This document shows positions 44,951 through 54,860 of a stretch of DNA of 64,000 bases, piece by piece (within the stretch, counting starts at the first letter, position 1; each line of letters opens with the position of its first letter). The stretch lies in the NCBI RefSeq assembly GCF_021976095.1, contig NW_025813436.1, positions 3,660,807 through 3,724,806 of the forward strand, read 5' to 3'. This stretch comes from Xenia sp. Carnegie-2017 (lineage: Eukaryota; Cnidaria; Anthozoa; Malacalcyonacea; Xeniidae). The notes below the pieces were generated by a model. That model saw nothing but the letters and a program-made list of their open reading frames with translations, made no database searches and was not told where the DNA came from. A program made the position numbers and the translations under genes.

Positions 44951-45415
44951 CTCCAAAAAATTGTTCTCTGACCATTAACGAAGGTGGAACGCCCATTTGC
45001 TCCTCCATCAATAACATGAACGGTTCAGATAAGTACTTCCAAACAGTCAACAAGCCATTTACTAACTACTTTAATCACAGCAGTCAACAACAAGCCATTT
45101 ACGAGTTAAGCTTGCACACGAAACTTGTGCATCTTCTGATACTTCAACAGGAAGTTCCCGAAACTCCCAGTATTGTTAGCCAATGCTTAAACGAGATTCG
45201 ATTTCTTTTATGTAATCTGTATTTACCCAATTGTGGTGTCAGTGTGTCTTCTGATTATCCTATCACGGCAAGCCAATGTAACGAAACTTTAAATCGTGTT
45301 TGTCCCGTTGCCATTGGATATCTTCGTCAACAAGGATACGTAATAAAATGGCCAACAATCAATGTTGACTGTGATAACTTCAATACATCATTGTCAAATA
45401 GTCGTGGTCGAGATC
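44951..45415 (+). CDS. Exon 4: frizzled-type CRD, type B
   Basis: 155 codons, phase 1-1 (TTTTTTTAG / GTAAGT). KNCSLTINEGGTPICSSI, KPFTNYFNHSSQQQAIYEL, SQCLNEIRFLLCNLYLPNC, ASQCNETLNRVC and VIKWPTINVDC. Its eight cysteines align to frizzled C1, C2, C3, C4, C5, C7, C8 and C9; C6 and C10 are absent. Several N-x-S/T sites suggest glycosylation. Confidence 0.8.
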
Positions 45416-45549
45416 GTAAGTACTAAAACCCATTTATCGTAAATTCATTGAGTTTTGTGTGAAAACAAAAGGCCTAATGAATCAGTGCCAATTGATTTTC
45501 TTGTTGCGTCGCTTAATTGTTTTTGTATTAATGCATGCAGGGTATCTGA

Positions 45550-45745
45550 AAAGTCTGCACGTCTTTGAACATCGCCGATGCTTGAAAATTGCCTAATTTA
45601 GTAGTAATTTATCACTGAAGACCTGTAAACGCAATTGAAAATAATGATACATACGATTTGCACCATTAGGTTATTGCAAATTTAAAGAGTGAAATTCATT
45701 TCAATTGCATTTACGCCTCCTTTGGGATAAATTATTGCTGAATCG
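45550..45745. repeat. Diverged dispersed repeat, copy 2
   Basis: Similar to 28270-28470 (see there), here in the intron between exons 4 and 5. Confidence 0.6.
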
Positions 45746-46585
45746 CGCAAATTCTTAACGTTGGCGAATTTTTAGAATGTTCAGACAACGTTTAAACTAC
45801 GCTAGAGCAAAAAAGTAACGGCAGAGTTTGACTGTATTTACATTGATCCGTTTGAATTCCGCTACAGTTTTGCGGGTGTTTACACATGTCTCTCGCTGTC
45901 AAACTTTGTTAGTTGTTTGTGAGAGATTTCCATTTCCTAAATGCATATAGCTAGATGTTTATATCTCAAGTCATAAGTCATAAGTCATATAAAAGAATGA
46001 TTTTTAATAATTACAACGGAATCAGTCATTAAAAGCTTTCCAAACCATAAAATGATCACCATTTTCAGTTATGCGCCACAACACGTGACGAATTAAAGAG
46101 AACTGCTATCTAAAATGTAGCGAAATATTAACAATTAGCTGTTTACACGACAATGCATAGCGCTCCGTTTTCGTTCGACCGCGTTTAGAAAGTGTGAAAA
46201 AGTGACGTTTTCAAACAGTTCCGCTCTGGTGCAGTAATAACGCAACCCGGTGACTGATCCGAAGCAGTGTCAACGTGGTCTTAGACCCGGCCTGAATAAG
46301 TGGCTTGGAATCAAATAACAAAGCGATTTTCATTATGCTGATTGAAATTTGAAATGTAAACAAGAAGAATGGTATATTGAATTCAACCATGCAATCCACC
46401 TATACACACATGTTGTATTAACCAACTATCGGGTGTTTATCCGGAGTTTTATGATGTTCTAAGTTTAATCATAAATCCTAAGCTAATTTAGCAAAGTTTT
46501 AAAATTTTTGTCAAATATGATTAGACATTCGAATTGCATTATTTTCAAAGTAAAGTGTAAGATTTAAGACGTTGTCTCTTTATAG

Positions 46586-47251
46586 CAATGTACCAAGCAA
46601 TATACCAGCGATCCTTTGGAGGTCTGTCACCTCCTCCACCCTCTATAAGATTTACCTCTTCTGGAAATTCCGTGCAATTTAATTGGAACAGATTTCCTGA
46701 TAACTTTAAATATGATAGCAGCGTATCTACGTACATTCTTTATAAGGAAAGAGAAGACAGGAATACTTCATATGCTCTTGCTCGTTTGTCAGAGACAAAT
46801 CTTACATTTGAAACAACTATTCCTTTTAACACTCAATATGACTTTTTCATCGGTTCTGTAAATAGCAGAGTCAAAATCTTGGGTAGCCTTGAGAGATTCA
46901 AATTACAGTTGGACAAGATTCAAAATATACCAATCAAATTCTGTTCAGACGATTATAACTATACAAAACTACCAAATATATTTGGTCATGCCAACGAAAA
47001 TGAGACCATTTTGTCGTTCTACCAATTTGGACCATTGCTAGATACAGGATGCTCCTCCGATTTGAAACTTCTTCTCTGTGCTGCACATTTCCCACGTTAT
47101 TTTGCAAGAAATCGAACACTTTTACAACCATGTCCATCGTTGTGCAAGAACGTTGTGAAGTCCTGTTCCTATGCAATAAATGAATTAAAATTTAAATGGC
47201 CAGTGGAGCTGAATTGCACTAACTTGACGAAAACAGTACCGTGTCTTTATC
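46586..47251 (+). CDS. Exon 5: FN3 domain fused to CRD type A
   Basis: 222 codons, phase 1-1. An FN3-like part (LSPPPPSIRFTSSGNSVQFN, YILYKERED, QYDFFIGSVNS) runs directly into a CRD: IKFCSDDYNYTKLPNIFGHA, FGPLLDTGCSSDLKLLLCAA, HFPRY, LQPCPSLCKNVVKSCSYAIN, KWPVELNC and TVPC. Eight cysteines, lacking C1 and C5 as in exon 2. In the two later repeats the FN3 and CRD are on separate exons, so an intron was lost here or gained there. Confidence 0.85.
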
Positions 47252-47338
47252 GTAAGTATATAGTTAATGCAAGTGAGACCTAACGTCGAGTGTTGAACAA
47301 TTGCAAATTATTGACACTTCTTTTCTTACGTTTTTCAG

Positions 47339-47365
47339 CAAATTCAAACTTGCCTCCACTAAAGG
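47339..47365 (+). CDS. Exon 6: 27-bp linker exon
   Basis: P-NSNLPPLK-G, nine codons, phase 1-1, acceptor TTTTTCAG, donor GTATTT (weak). Same length and place as exon 3, but without a basic site. Confidence 0.5.
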
Positions 47366-47503
47366 GTATTTTTATTTATTTTTCTTACAACATTTTTTGT
47401 GTAACATAAATTTATGGCGATCAAATGCTTTAATTCATAGTCCTCATTATGATATAAATTTTAGGAAATCATGTATATTTATATCTTACATCGTTCGTTT
47501 TAG

Positions 47504-47956
47504 TGAATGACTCCTGCCAGTTTGTCGGAGAGCAGCACATTTGTTCTGTGTTTCGGAGGAGAAGTAATCGCTCGATTCCATATTTTAATTCAGTGGACAG
47601 ACACTTTCGCAATTTTTTTGGTCACGCGTCCGTTGAACAAGCTGTATACGAATTGAATAAGCATAACAAGTTTTTTAGTTTACTGTCAAGATTGCACAAA
47701 GATAATTTTATTTCCTCGCAAAATTACGATCGTTGCTATGAAGGCCTCGCTGACATATTATGTCGCCTGTACTTGCCAGTTTGCCAGCAAAGTTATCGTG
47801 TACGCAGAAGCGACTGCTTGAATTATTTTGGAAGTCAATTTCATTTTTGTCAATTTGCCCTAACGATGATTGAACAACGCTATTTTTATACTGTTCAATG
47901 GCCACCTGTTCAAGTGAATTGTGATTCATTAAACGAGAATGTTACTTCGACTATTA
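47504..47956 (+). CDS. Exon 7: frizzled-type CRD, type B
   Basis: 151 codons, phase 1-1. NDSCQFVGEQHICSVFRRRS, RHFRNFFGHASVEQAVYELN, YDRCYEGLADILCRLYLPVC, RSDCLNYFGSQFHFC and VQWPPVQVNC. Eight cysteines; C6 and C10 are absent. A basic run (FRRRSNR) lies between C2 and C3. Confidence 0.8.
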
Positions 47957-48387
47957 GTAAGTAGAAATTAAGTTTCACATCAGAGTTGAAAATAAAAATT
48001 CAAAAAAGGCAAGAGTTCCCTGTACCAAGTGTTCATGTTATTTTTTACAAGCATGCAATATTGTCAAGGGAAACTTTGCAACATAAAAAAGTAGCTAAGG
48101 AAGTGCAACATTTCAAAATAATCCAAAATTACAAAAATGTAGTTTTGTTTTATAAAGTATTTATAGCAGAAAAAATGCCTTGTTTCACCAAATATTTATA
48201 GGGAAAAGTATGATTTTAGTAATACAGTTAAATTTGAATGAGTTCAGAAAAATTCGAGTTGCAAGAATACACAACTAATTATTTTAAGTGTATTTTTCCA
48301 ATAACAAAAGCTTTTGCCACAAAAATGTTTGAAAATTTTTTGAAAACTTGACCACATTACTACAACTTATACTTACATTTACTTTAG

Positions 48388-48693
48388 GTATCTACGATCG
48401 CCAAAATCGCCAAGAAAAATTGCCCCCACCTTTGAATGCACATTACGAAACAACAGGAAGAATGAGAGTATCTTTAAATTGGTTGCAGTCATCGTTTGCA
48501 AGGAGTGCAAACGCTGTAATTTTCCTTTATAAGCCAATGATTGAAACTGCAGCGACTTACGCTCAACATCTGCACAGAACAACAACTGCACCAACTTCCC
48601 CTTTATCACTGATCTTGCGTAACAATCACGATGTGTTTTTAGCGTATGTCAATACTGAAACTGGAGCACTAGGATATTTTCAAAGAGTAGTTT
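48388..48693 (+). CDS. Exon 8: FN3-like domain
   Basis: 102 codons, phase 1-1. LPPPLNAHYETTGRMRVSLN, W-x-x-S, AVIFLYKPMIE, then DVFLAYVNTETG: a Pro-rich start, a core Trp and a Tyr-containing F strand as in FN3 domains. Lies between CRD-B (exon 7) and CRD-A (exon 9). Confidence 0.7.
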
Positions 48694-48898
48694 GTATGTA
48701 TGCACTTGTGTTGTTTTAGTGTAAATATCTGTCAAATGTGACTCCACAACTAGTTAAAAAAATACTTCGTATAAGCACGTTTATGACCTTTGTTGTTTGC
48801 AACTTCGAATTTTCTTTCACTTGACATGTACATTAGCCTTCATTTTTTGGTTGATATTTATTGTGCATTGTATTTATAATGATTTTAATCATTTTCAG

Positions 48899-49240
48899 AT
48901 GTTCTGGATCACAATTTGTACCAACTTACATCCAGTTTATACCCGTGCCACGAATATTACCGTCAGTATCTATTACCAAATAGATTTAACGACAGAAACC
49001 TAAATGCTATTAGACAAAGACTTTATCCTTTTTATCCCCTGAGATACACATTGTGCAGCGAATATTTAGTGCCCTTCCTCTGCTCGGTTGTGGTGCCCAT
49101 GTACAATTTGGGAAAGAGACCAGCATGTCGCTCGAGCTGTGAAAAAGTCTTTCGAGAGTGTTCTTATGCCAGGAGGCGCTTGAACTTTTTGTGGCCTCGT
49201 GAGTGGAGGTGCAGTCAATTTACAGAGAGAAGCTGCTTTA
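48899..49240 (+). CDS. Exon 9: frizzled-type CRD, type A
   Basis: 114 codons, phase 1-1. YPCHEYYRQYLLPNRF, RYTLCSEYLVPFLCSVVVPM, RPACRSSCEKVFRECSYARR and WPREWRCSQFTERSC. Eight cysteines; C1 and C5 are missing, with VPMY at the C5 place. Same length as exon 13. Confidence 0.85.
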
Positions 49241-49320
49241 GTAAGTCCAATAATGATTGCACATGGAGCTTTGACTATTCTTAGTGTTAAGCACTGTCTC
49301 ATTGATTTTTCTTGATTTAG

Positions 49321-49499
49321 ATTCGACGTCTGCAGTAAGAAATCGTAGAAGTATGTCTTTTAAATTTGCTTATAACCAATGTAATCGCAGCAGAAGTTTC
49401 AAGTGCCTACACCAGGTCAGAGAAATAGCTTCAGATAAGAAAATCGATTTAAAAAAGATTTCAAATATATTTGATACGTCGAAAATTTTATCTTCGTGA
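49321..49499 (+). CDS. Exon 10: alternative terminal exon with a furin-like site
   Basis: Opens in phase 1 as N-STSAVRNRRSMSFKF with a consensus R-N-R-R site, then a basic, Cys-poor sequence (NQCNRSRSFKCLHQ...) and a stop at 49497. It sits where a linker exon is expected, before CRD-B exon 11. Exon 9 can also splice to exon 11 in frame, so exon 10 may end a short isoform. The identical frame and stop are kept in copy 2 (58694-58872). No clear AATAAA was seen after it. Confidence 0.5.
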
Positions 49500-50599
49500 G
49501 CTTTTGGACGTGGAAGTATGTGACTCCTTGCTGGAATTGTCGTAAAAAGGAGAAAACGCAGTTCTACTTTTAAACGTTTTTCGATTATTTGCTCAAACTA
49601 TATCGTCAAGATATATACACCTGTGCAGCATCCTGAATTTGTAGAGCAGCTTTAAGAAGAATTGTTATAATAGTTTGATTCGATAAAGTGAAAGTTATAT
49701 CTTCAATACATATGTTCTTATGAAGATAAAATTTTCGTCCTATCAAGTACTAGAAATACAAGAAGTTATTTCCCTGACCCTGATATAGCCTCCTTAAAAT
49801 CGACTTGTGTTGTTACTCTCATCTTACAAAAACAAATTCCATGCGGGGATGAGAATATTTCTTCTTTCTGTCTTCTGTGAAGCAAATGTTTTCAGGAAGT
49901 TAATACACTCAATCCAACGAATGAATATAATAACGAATGAGTAAATTTTTTAAATTTAGCGCCTCATGACTTTCGTTTTTCCAAACATATAGTGAAAGTG
50001 ATGAAACATGGAAACATGAATCATATGTTAATTGTGATACTTTATGTTTCTTATACAAAATACACCAAAACCGTTAAAATATAATACTAGATTCAGTGAG
50101 AACGACTAATAGTCATCGACAGAAAAGTTATAGGGCTTAACTTTACGGTATAGTTTATTCCTTGTCTGTTTCAAGAAACACACAAGATCTTTTTTCCAAT
50201 AGTCAACTGTATATAAAATGTCGGGATTTTCTATTAAATTTAAGCGCTGCTAATTTGAAATATCATGAGCAAATTTCGTATCATGTTTTCTGGTAATCTA
50301 GAATATTCTGGAAAAATTAGTAATCAATTTATGACTCAAATATTTTTCTTTTTGTCAATTCAAAATATTCTTGGATCCTACTATTTTATTTTTTGACCAA
50401 CAGTGCCATATTCTAGTATTTTTTCCCTTGACAAATTTTTTAAATTGTTTGAGATACAGTGCTGTTATATAATTTCAAATTCAGAACCCTTGTATGAAAT
50501 GTGATTTTGTGATCTTGCAAAAGATATTTTTTGAAAAAATTTGCACCTTGGAGTTGTTAGAAAACAAACATTATTGATGACATCATTTTTACTTCCCAG
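49500..50599. other. Intron or 3' region after exon 10
   Basis: No gene recognised. Confidence 0.4.
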
Positions 50600-51058
50600 T
50601 TGAAAACATTGAATCTGCACTCAGGAAAAAGCGATCCGCTGAACAATGCAAGCCCACCACAACGAAAATGTGCCTTGATATCATGGCCGTCTTTAATGAT
50701 CGCAGAAGAGTTGCCATTTTCAAATCAACATCCGCAACCAAACCTTTAAATTATTTCAACCACTCGTCGACTGAAGAGGCCATCTTTGAATTAAGTCGAT
50801 ATTTGCCATTGCTTAGCACTTTGAGAGAATTTAACCGAGCTTGCTTTGACGCCATGACAGTTTTATTATGTCATCTTCATTTACCAGCTTGCCCACGATT
50901 AACTCTCTCTGTCAGTTACTGTCAGAGATTTATGAGAGCTTGCTCTTCGCGGCCGTTTCCTTTCATCCGACAAACTATGGAACCACGTTACCTCTTATAT
51001 CCGCAAGTAAATTGTAGTGATGAGAATTGGTTTTCTGTCAACAGTACTTCGATACAAA
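50600..51058 (+). CDS. Exon 11: frizzled-type CRD, type B, with furin-like site
   Basis: 153 codons, phase 1-1, acceptor ACTTCCCAG. Begins ENIESALRKKRSAEQC, with a consensus R-K-K-R site directly before the domain, then TKMCLDIM, LNYFNHSSTEEAIFELSRYL, NRACFDAMTVLLCHLHLPAC, YCQRFMRACSS and YPQVNCSDENW. Eight cysteines; C6 and C10 are absent. Confidence 0.85.
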
Positions 51059-51959
51059 GTAAGTATTATGATTGTGTGGATAAAAATAAGCAACAAGCAA
51101 CATATACAAGTTTCAAAATGCTCATTTCTCGTACTGTTTCATTGGTCCAGAGTGTGCCACATGTAACGTCATAATTTATGTTGATTTCTGCCAAGTAGCT
51201 TTAACCCAAAAGCAATTGTAAAACCTAGATTAAGAATACGGCATTTTTTATTCAGGCTAACAAATTTTTGTAAAATTTGCTCAGGCAGGCGCGAACGCTA
51301 GGCATTCAAATGACGAATTATTTTGCCTTTTTGACTTTTTAAATCCAAATTATATTAAACCTTGTCAACTAGTTATTTTTGAATTAATTTAAGCTTATAT
51401 TTATGCATAATTGTGAGGCATAAAGGAAATTGAAAAGCAAGAATTCAAAATAGCTGGCGTTGTGAACGCTAAGAGCTCGCGTTTGTGCATAAGCAAAAAT
51501 TTCCAAAACTTAGTTATCTAACCCTGTTATCTCGATCGATTCTCTTTAGCTGTGTCATTGAGGTGCGAAAGCTATTTGAAAATGCTTCTCAGTAAACACA
51601 ATTTGCATTTTAAAAGAGTTTGTTGTTTGTCACAATTTTACTGAAAGATAAAGCATTGGAAGTCTATCTAACTGTTTCCACCAAACGTTATTTGAAAATG
51701 TTGCTCGGTGATGTTTTTCTAACACACTTCAGTGACGTTTTCCTAAAGTTTTTCGAACTCTCCAAACCAATTTTTATTTGGTAAGCGTACAACTTTCCAC
51801 GTCTAAAGTTGGCATGACTCCTAGGTTCTTTAGAACTTGTACTGAGATACTTTCATGCACTTTTTTATTCTTTAGATGCTTGTATACTCTTTTTTAGGCT
51901 ATAAGATGGAAGAGACCGCTTATTGCTTGCGATTAACGTTTACTTTGCATTTACTATAG
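51059..51959. other. Intron
   Basis: Nothing recognised; repeated almost unchanged in copy 2. Confidence 0.5.
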
Positions 51960-52271
51960 CCTACACAATACCACGTTTTGCAAACTATCCTGCTCCACCA
52001 CCAAATAATCCCATGATATCCTCGACGTCCTCCAACGCTTTAACCGTCAGCTACTCGCCACCTCCAATTCTTTCTCGGAATGTTGCAGTCTGCGTGTTGT
52101 ATCGACAAAATTCATCAAACGAAAATTTTTTGTTTCTTCAAAGTAATAATGGTAGACAGTTGGTCATTGAGAAATTAACGAGCAGCGTTGTGTATGAATT
52201 GAAAGTAGCAACATTAGATGGTGTGGCAAGTATTCCTGGACCTTTTCTTACATTGACACAGAGGACACTTG
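51960..52271 (+). CDS. Exon 12: FN3-like domain
   Basis: 104 codons, phase 1-1. YPAPPPNNPMISSTSSNALT, VSYSPPP, NVAVCVLYRQNSS, LTSSVVYELKVATLDGVAS and PGPFLTL. The final Y-x-L-x-V-x-x-x-x-G pattern is typical of FN3. The second copy (61304-61615) codes for the same protein. Confidence 0.8.
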
Positions 52272-52600
52272 GTAAAGAACATTTTTATCGTCCAGCATCG
52301 GATTAGATAAAAAATATTTATTACGTAAGCTAGTTGATCTCTTACTGTCCCACAATTGTTAATTGCTTAGTAATAAGTTTAATTTGCAGTCTACGTATAT
52401 AAATTTACATAATTTGTATGCAATTGACAATCGTCAAAGTATCATAACATTATGATATACCGTATATAAAATTTTGACGTCTATAGCTAATAAATATTCC
52501 CATTTACATCGTGTCCTGCCCAGTATTTCAAATACTAACTTATAGCAGCGTTAAGTTTTTCAAACACCGATGAAAGTATTAAAATTGCTTTTTGTTTTAG

Positions 52601-52942
52601 ATGCTGGTGTTGTTGATATGCCACGTTTCTTTGATCCTTGCTATAACTACTACAGAAAAGCTTTGCTTCCAAACATGTATGGAGACAGAACCTTTGAACA
52701 AGCTAGAGAAAGATTTTTTCCATTTTATCCACTTGTGAACACATTTTGTTCAAGTGAATTGGAAGCTTTTTTATGTTCAGTACTTTTGCCCCGCTACGAT
52801 CCAGTTACGTACAGAGGTCAGAAGCCATGTCGTGCTACATGCAAACAGGTGTACAGAAGTTGCACGTTCGCTATTAGCCACTCGAAATTCTACTGGCCTT
52901 CGGAAATGAAATGCGAAAATTTTAACGATACATTTTGCTATA
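52601..52942 (+). CDS. Exon 13: frizzled-type CRD, type A
   Basis: 114 codons, phase 1-1. FFDPCYNYYRKALLPNMYGD, YPLVNTFCSSELEAFLCSVL, LPRYD, KPCRATCKQVYRSCTFAISH, YWPSEMKCENFNDTFC. Eight cysteines; C1 and C5 are missing. Closest in spacing to exons 9 and 2. Confidence 0.85.
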
Positions 52943-53214
52943 GTAAGTATGAACATGAAAAGAAGCTTGGTTATGTCTGTCTTCGTCGAAAAATGTCATT
53001 TAAGGCTGCAGTCAATCATATCAAATGTATCTTTTATTAAAATGATGACGCAACAAGTTTGATCGAGATGTTTCAGATTCATAACGATTTTTTTAACGTT
53101 TTAGCTGTACTCGTAATCATGATGTTGAAAATACGCTATGTTTAACTTCGTACAACTTATTAAAAATTCAACGAACTTGCATGTTTTAAACTGTTTGAAA
53201 CTTTTTCATTTCAG

Positions 53215-53244
53215 ATCTTACAAAAGAAGTTGAAGTTGTCCCAG
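53215..53244 (+). CDS. Exon 14: 30-bp linker exon
   Basis: N-LTKEVEVVP-G, ten codons, phase 1-1, donor GTATGT. Acidic linker between A (exon 13) and B (exon 15). Identical in copy 2. Confidence 0.6.
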
Positions 53245-53509
53245 GTATGTAAAGATAATTTTTTATGATCATAAATGCCATCACTTTCAAAGAAGTGTAT
53301 TATGTAACTCGTACGGAACAAAAGGTTTGTTTAACATGGATCAAATCCATTCATCAACTTAAAACGTTATTTTTTTATGGTACATGTAGAAGACATATTT
53401 GTTATAATTTTCGAAAAAAAGCTTAAATCAAGCACCTCCATTTATGCACAGGTCGTCGTTAATGTTATTTTTATCAATGAATAATTTAACATTATTTTGA
53501 ACATAACAA

Positions 53510-53560
53510 TATTTGAAATATTTGAAATATTTGAAATATTTGAAATATTTGAAATATTTT
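53510..53560. repeat. 10-bp tandem repeat (TGAAATATTT)n
   Basis: Five to six copies of TGAAATATTT. Copy 2 has unrelated sequence at this place (62824-62855), so the two copies differ here by more than run length. Confidence 0.85.
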
Positions 53561-53702
53561 GAACATAACAAAGAAGGTGACAAACAAATTTGCGTGAAGG
53601 AGAATATCAAATAAAAATGAATTTCCTCCCATTTGTTCATCATTATAGTATTTTCTTCTTGGCTGACTTTACGTATGTGCTATCATTGGTCTTTTATAAT
53701 AG

Positions 53703-54220
53703 TTACACCGTCGACGACTCCGTTCATAGTTCCCCAGCGACGTCGAAGAGCAACAAGGGTAAACGAAAGTTGCATAACTACTCCATTTACTCCTATTTGC
53801 TCAATAGTATCCGAGACTACAAGAGATGAGGATGTGCAGCAAACAAACAGGACGTATTTCTCAAGAACAATTAATCCCTTCTCCAACTATTTTGGACACA
53901 ATTCTACAGATGAGGCTGTGTACAAATTGAGTAGCTTTTCCACATTTTAAGCGCATTGCGTCGACCAGGAGTACCGCGTAATCTTACAATTTTCTACAAT
54001 GGATGTTTTAATGCTACAGTTCTTGTTCTTTGTCACCTACATTTGCCAAAATGTCCCATAATGCCCATGCACCAACGTGTGTGTCTATCAATGACAGCCA
54101 GAGGAGGAGTTTGTAATGTGGCTATAAACGATTTGAATGTCATAGGATATAGTTTTCAATGGCCTCTAATTAACATCAGCTGCCAAGACCAGCAATGGTT
54201 CACCAATGATAGTGTTAGGG
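53703..54220 (+). CDS. Exon 15: frizzled-type CRD, type B, with RRRR site
   Basis: Begins TPSTTPFIVPQRRRRATRVN, an R-R-R-R site just before the domain, then ESCITTPFTPICSI, NPFSNYFGHNSTDEAVYKLS, NGCFNATVLVLCHLHLPKC, RVCLSMTARGGVC and QWPLINISC. Eight cysteines; C6 and C10 are absent. Here the T run at 53944 is one base shorter than in copy 2, which breaks the frame; copy 2 in turn has one G fewer at the donor. Each copy is 518 bp where 519 is expected, so these look like consensus errors. Confidence 0.75.
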
Positions 54221-54716
54221 GTATGTTTGTTGACTTATAATTGTTTTTCAAAAGGCTAGGTTCATTCATCGATTGTACGAGTGGACAGTTGCTATAAGCG
54301 TGGACATTTAACCCTCTGCAGTTTACAGGGGAGGGATGAAATTGATCCCTTTTTAAAAAATTAAATGATAATGGATTTAACGGGTAGTTGTTTTGTTATT
54401 AACACTACTGTTGATATAATAGATCATAGTTCAAACACACTAAACAAAAAACGCGACAAACAATTTTTTATTTATTTGTTACCAGCATTTGGCACAGAGT
54501 AATTAAAGAAATCCTGTGCTAGTTCAATGAGTTTTGTTGCCATGCTCTCAGCAAGTGTTCACTTATTAGTTAATTCCAGCTGGAATTTTGTTGAGAAAGT
54601 AATGAAAAAGTGCATATCTAGCAAACACATATTAAGCTCATGTGATAGGTTACGTAATTGCATGCATTGGTCAAAATTGTTGCCTCTTTTTATTACCAGT
54701 AGGCTTATAAACAGAG

Positions 54717-54795
54717 AGTAGTAATACACATGGGGGTACGAATCCATAAAAAGTTTACTTTTTATGTATTCGAATCCCCCATGTGTATTACTACT
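54717..54795. repeat. Long hairpin at the duplication boundary
   Basis: Arms of 38-39 bp (AGTAGTAATACACATGGGGG...) with about four differences and a two-base loop, starting a few bases after copy 1 ends. Confidence 0.85.
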
Positions 54796-54860
54796 ACACC
54801 AGTGGGTAAAAATCTCGAGGTTATAATCTATAGTTTAAAAATATGGAATCTATATGTTTT

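Larger units (their letters stand above)
28729..54220 (+). other. Modular secreted gene: alternating frizzled-type CRDs and FN3 domains
   Basis: Fifteen exons can be placed: a signal peptide (E1), CRD-A (E2), linker (E3), CRD-B (E4), FN3+CRD-A (E5), linker (E6), CRD-B (E7), FN3 (E8), CRD-A (E9), stop-bearing exon (E10), CRD-B (E11), FN3 (E12), CRD-A (E13), linker (E14), CRD-B (E15). Every internal exon is symmetrical 1-1, so modules can be skipped or duplicated without changing frame. Frizzled CRDs bind Wnt and lipids; FN3 domains are spacers or adhesion modules. No transmembrane segment is seen, so secretion is inferred. Linking E1 to E2 across 8.5 kb rests on phase and context only. No named family with this architecture is recognised. 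Confidence 0.75.
45840..54715. repeat. Segmental duplication, copy 1
   Basis: Matches 55780-64000 (exons 5-15 and their introns, offset about 9.3-9.4 kb). The homology ends at CAGTAGGCTT near 54714. The window ends at the same point of copy 2. Confidence 0.85.

Noticed and set aside
53428-53643. Minus-strand protein with FKYFKY repeats
   Set aside because: Translation of a 10-bp tandem repeat; absent from copy 2.
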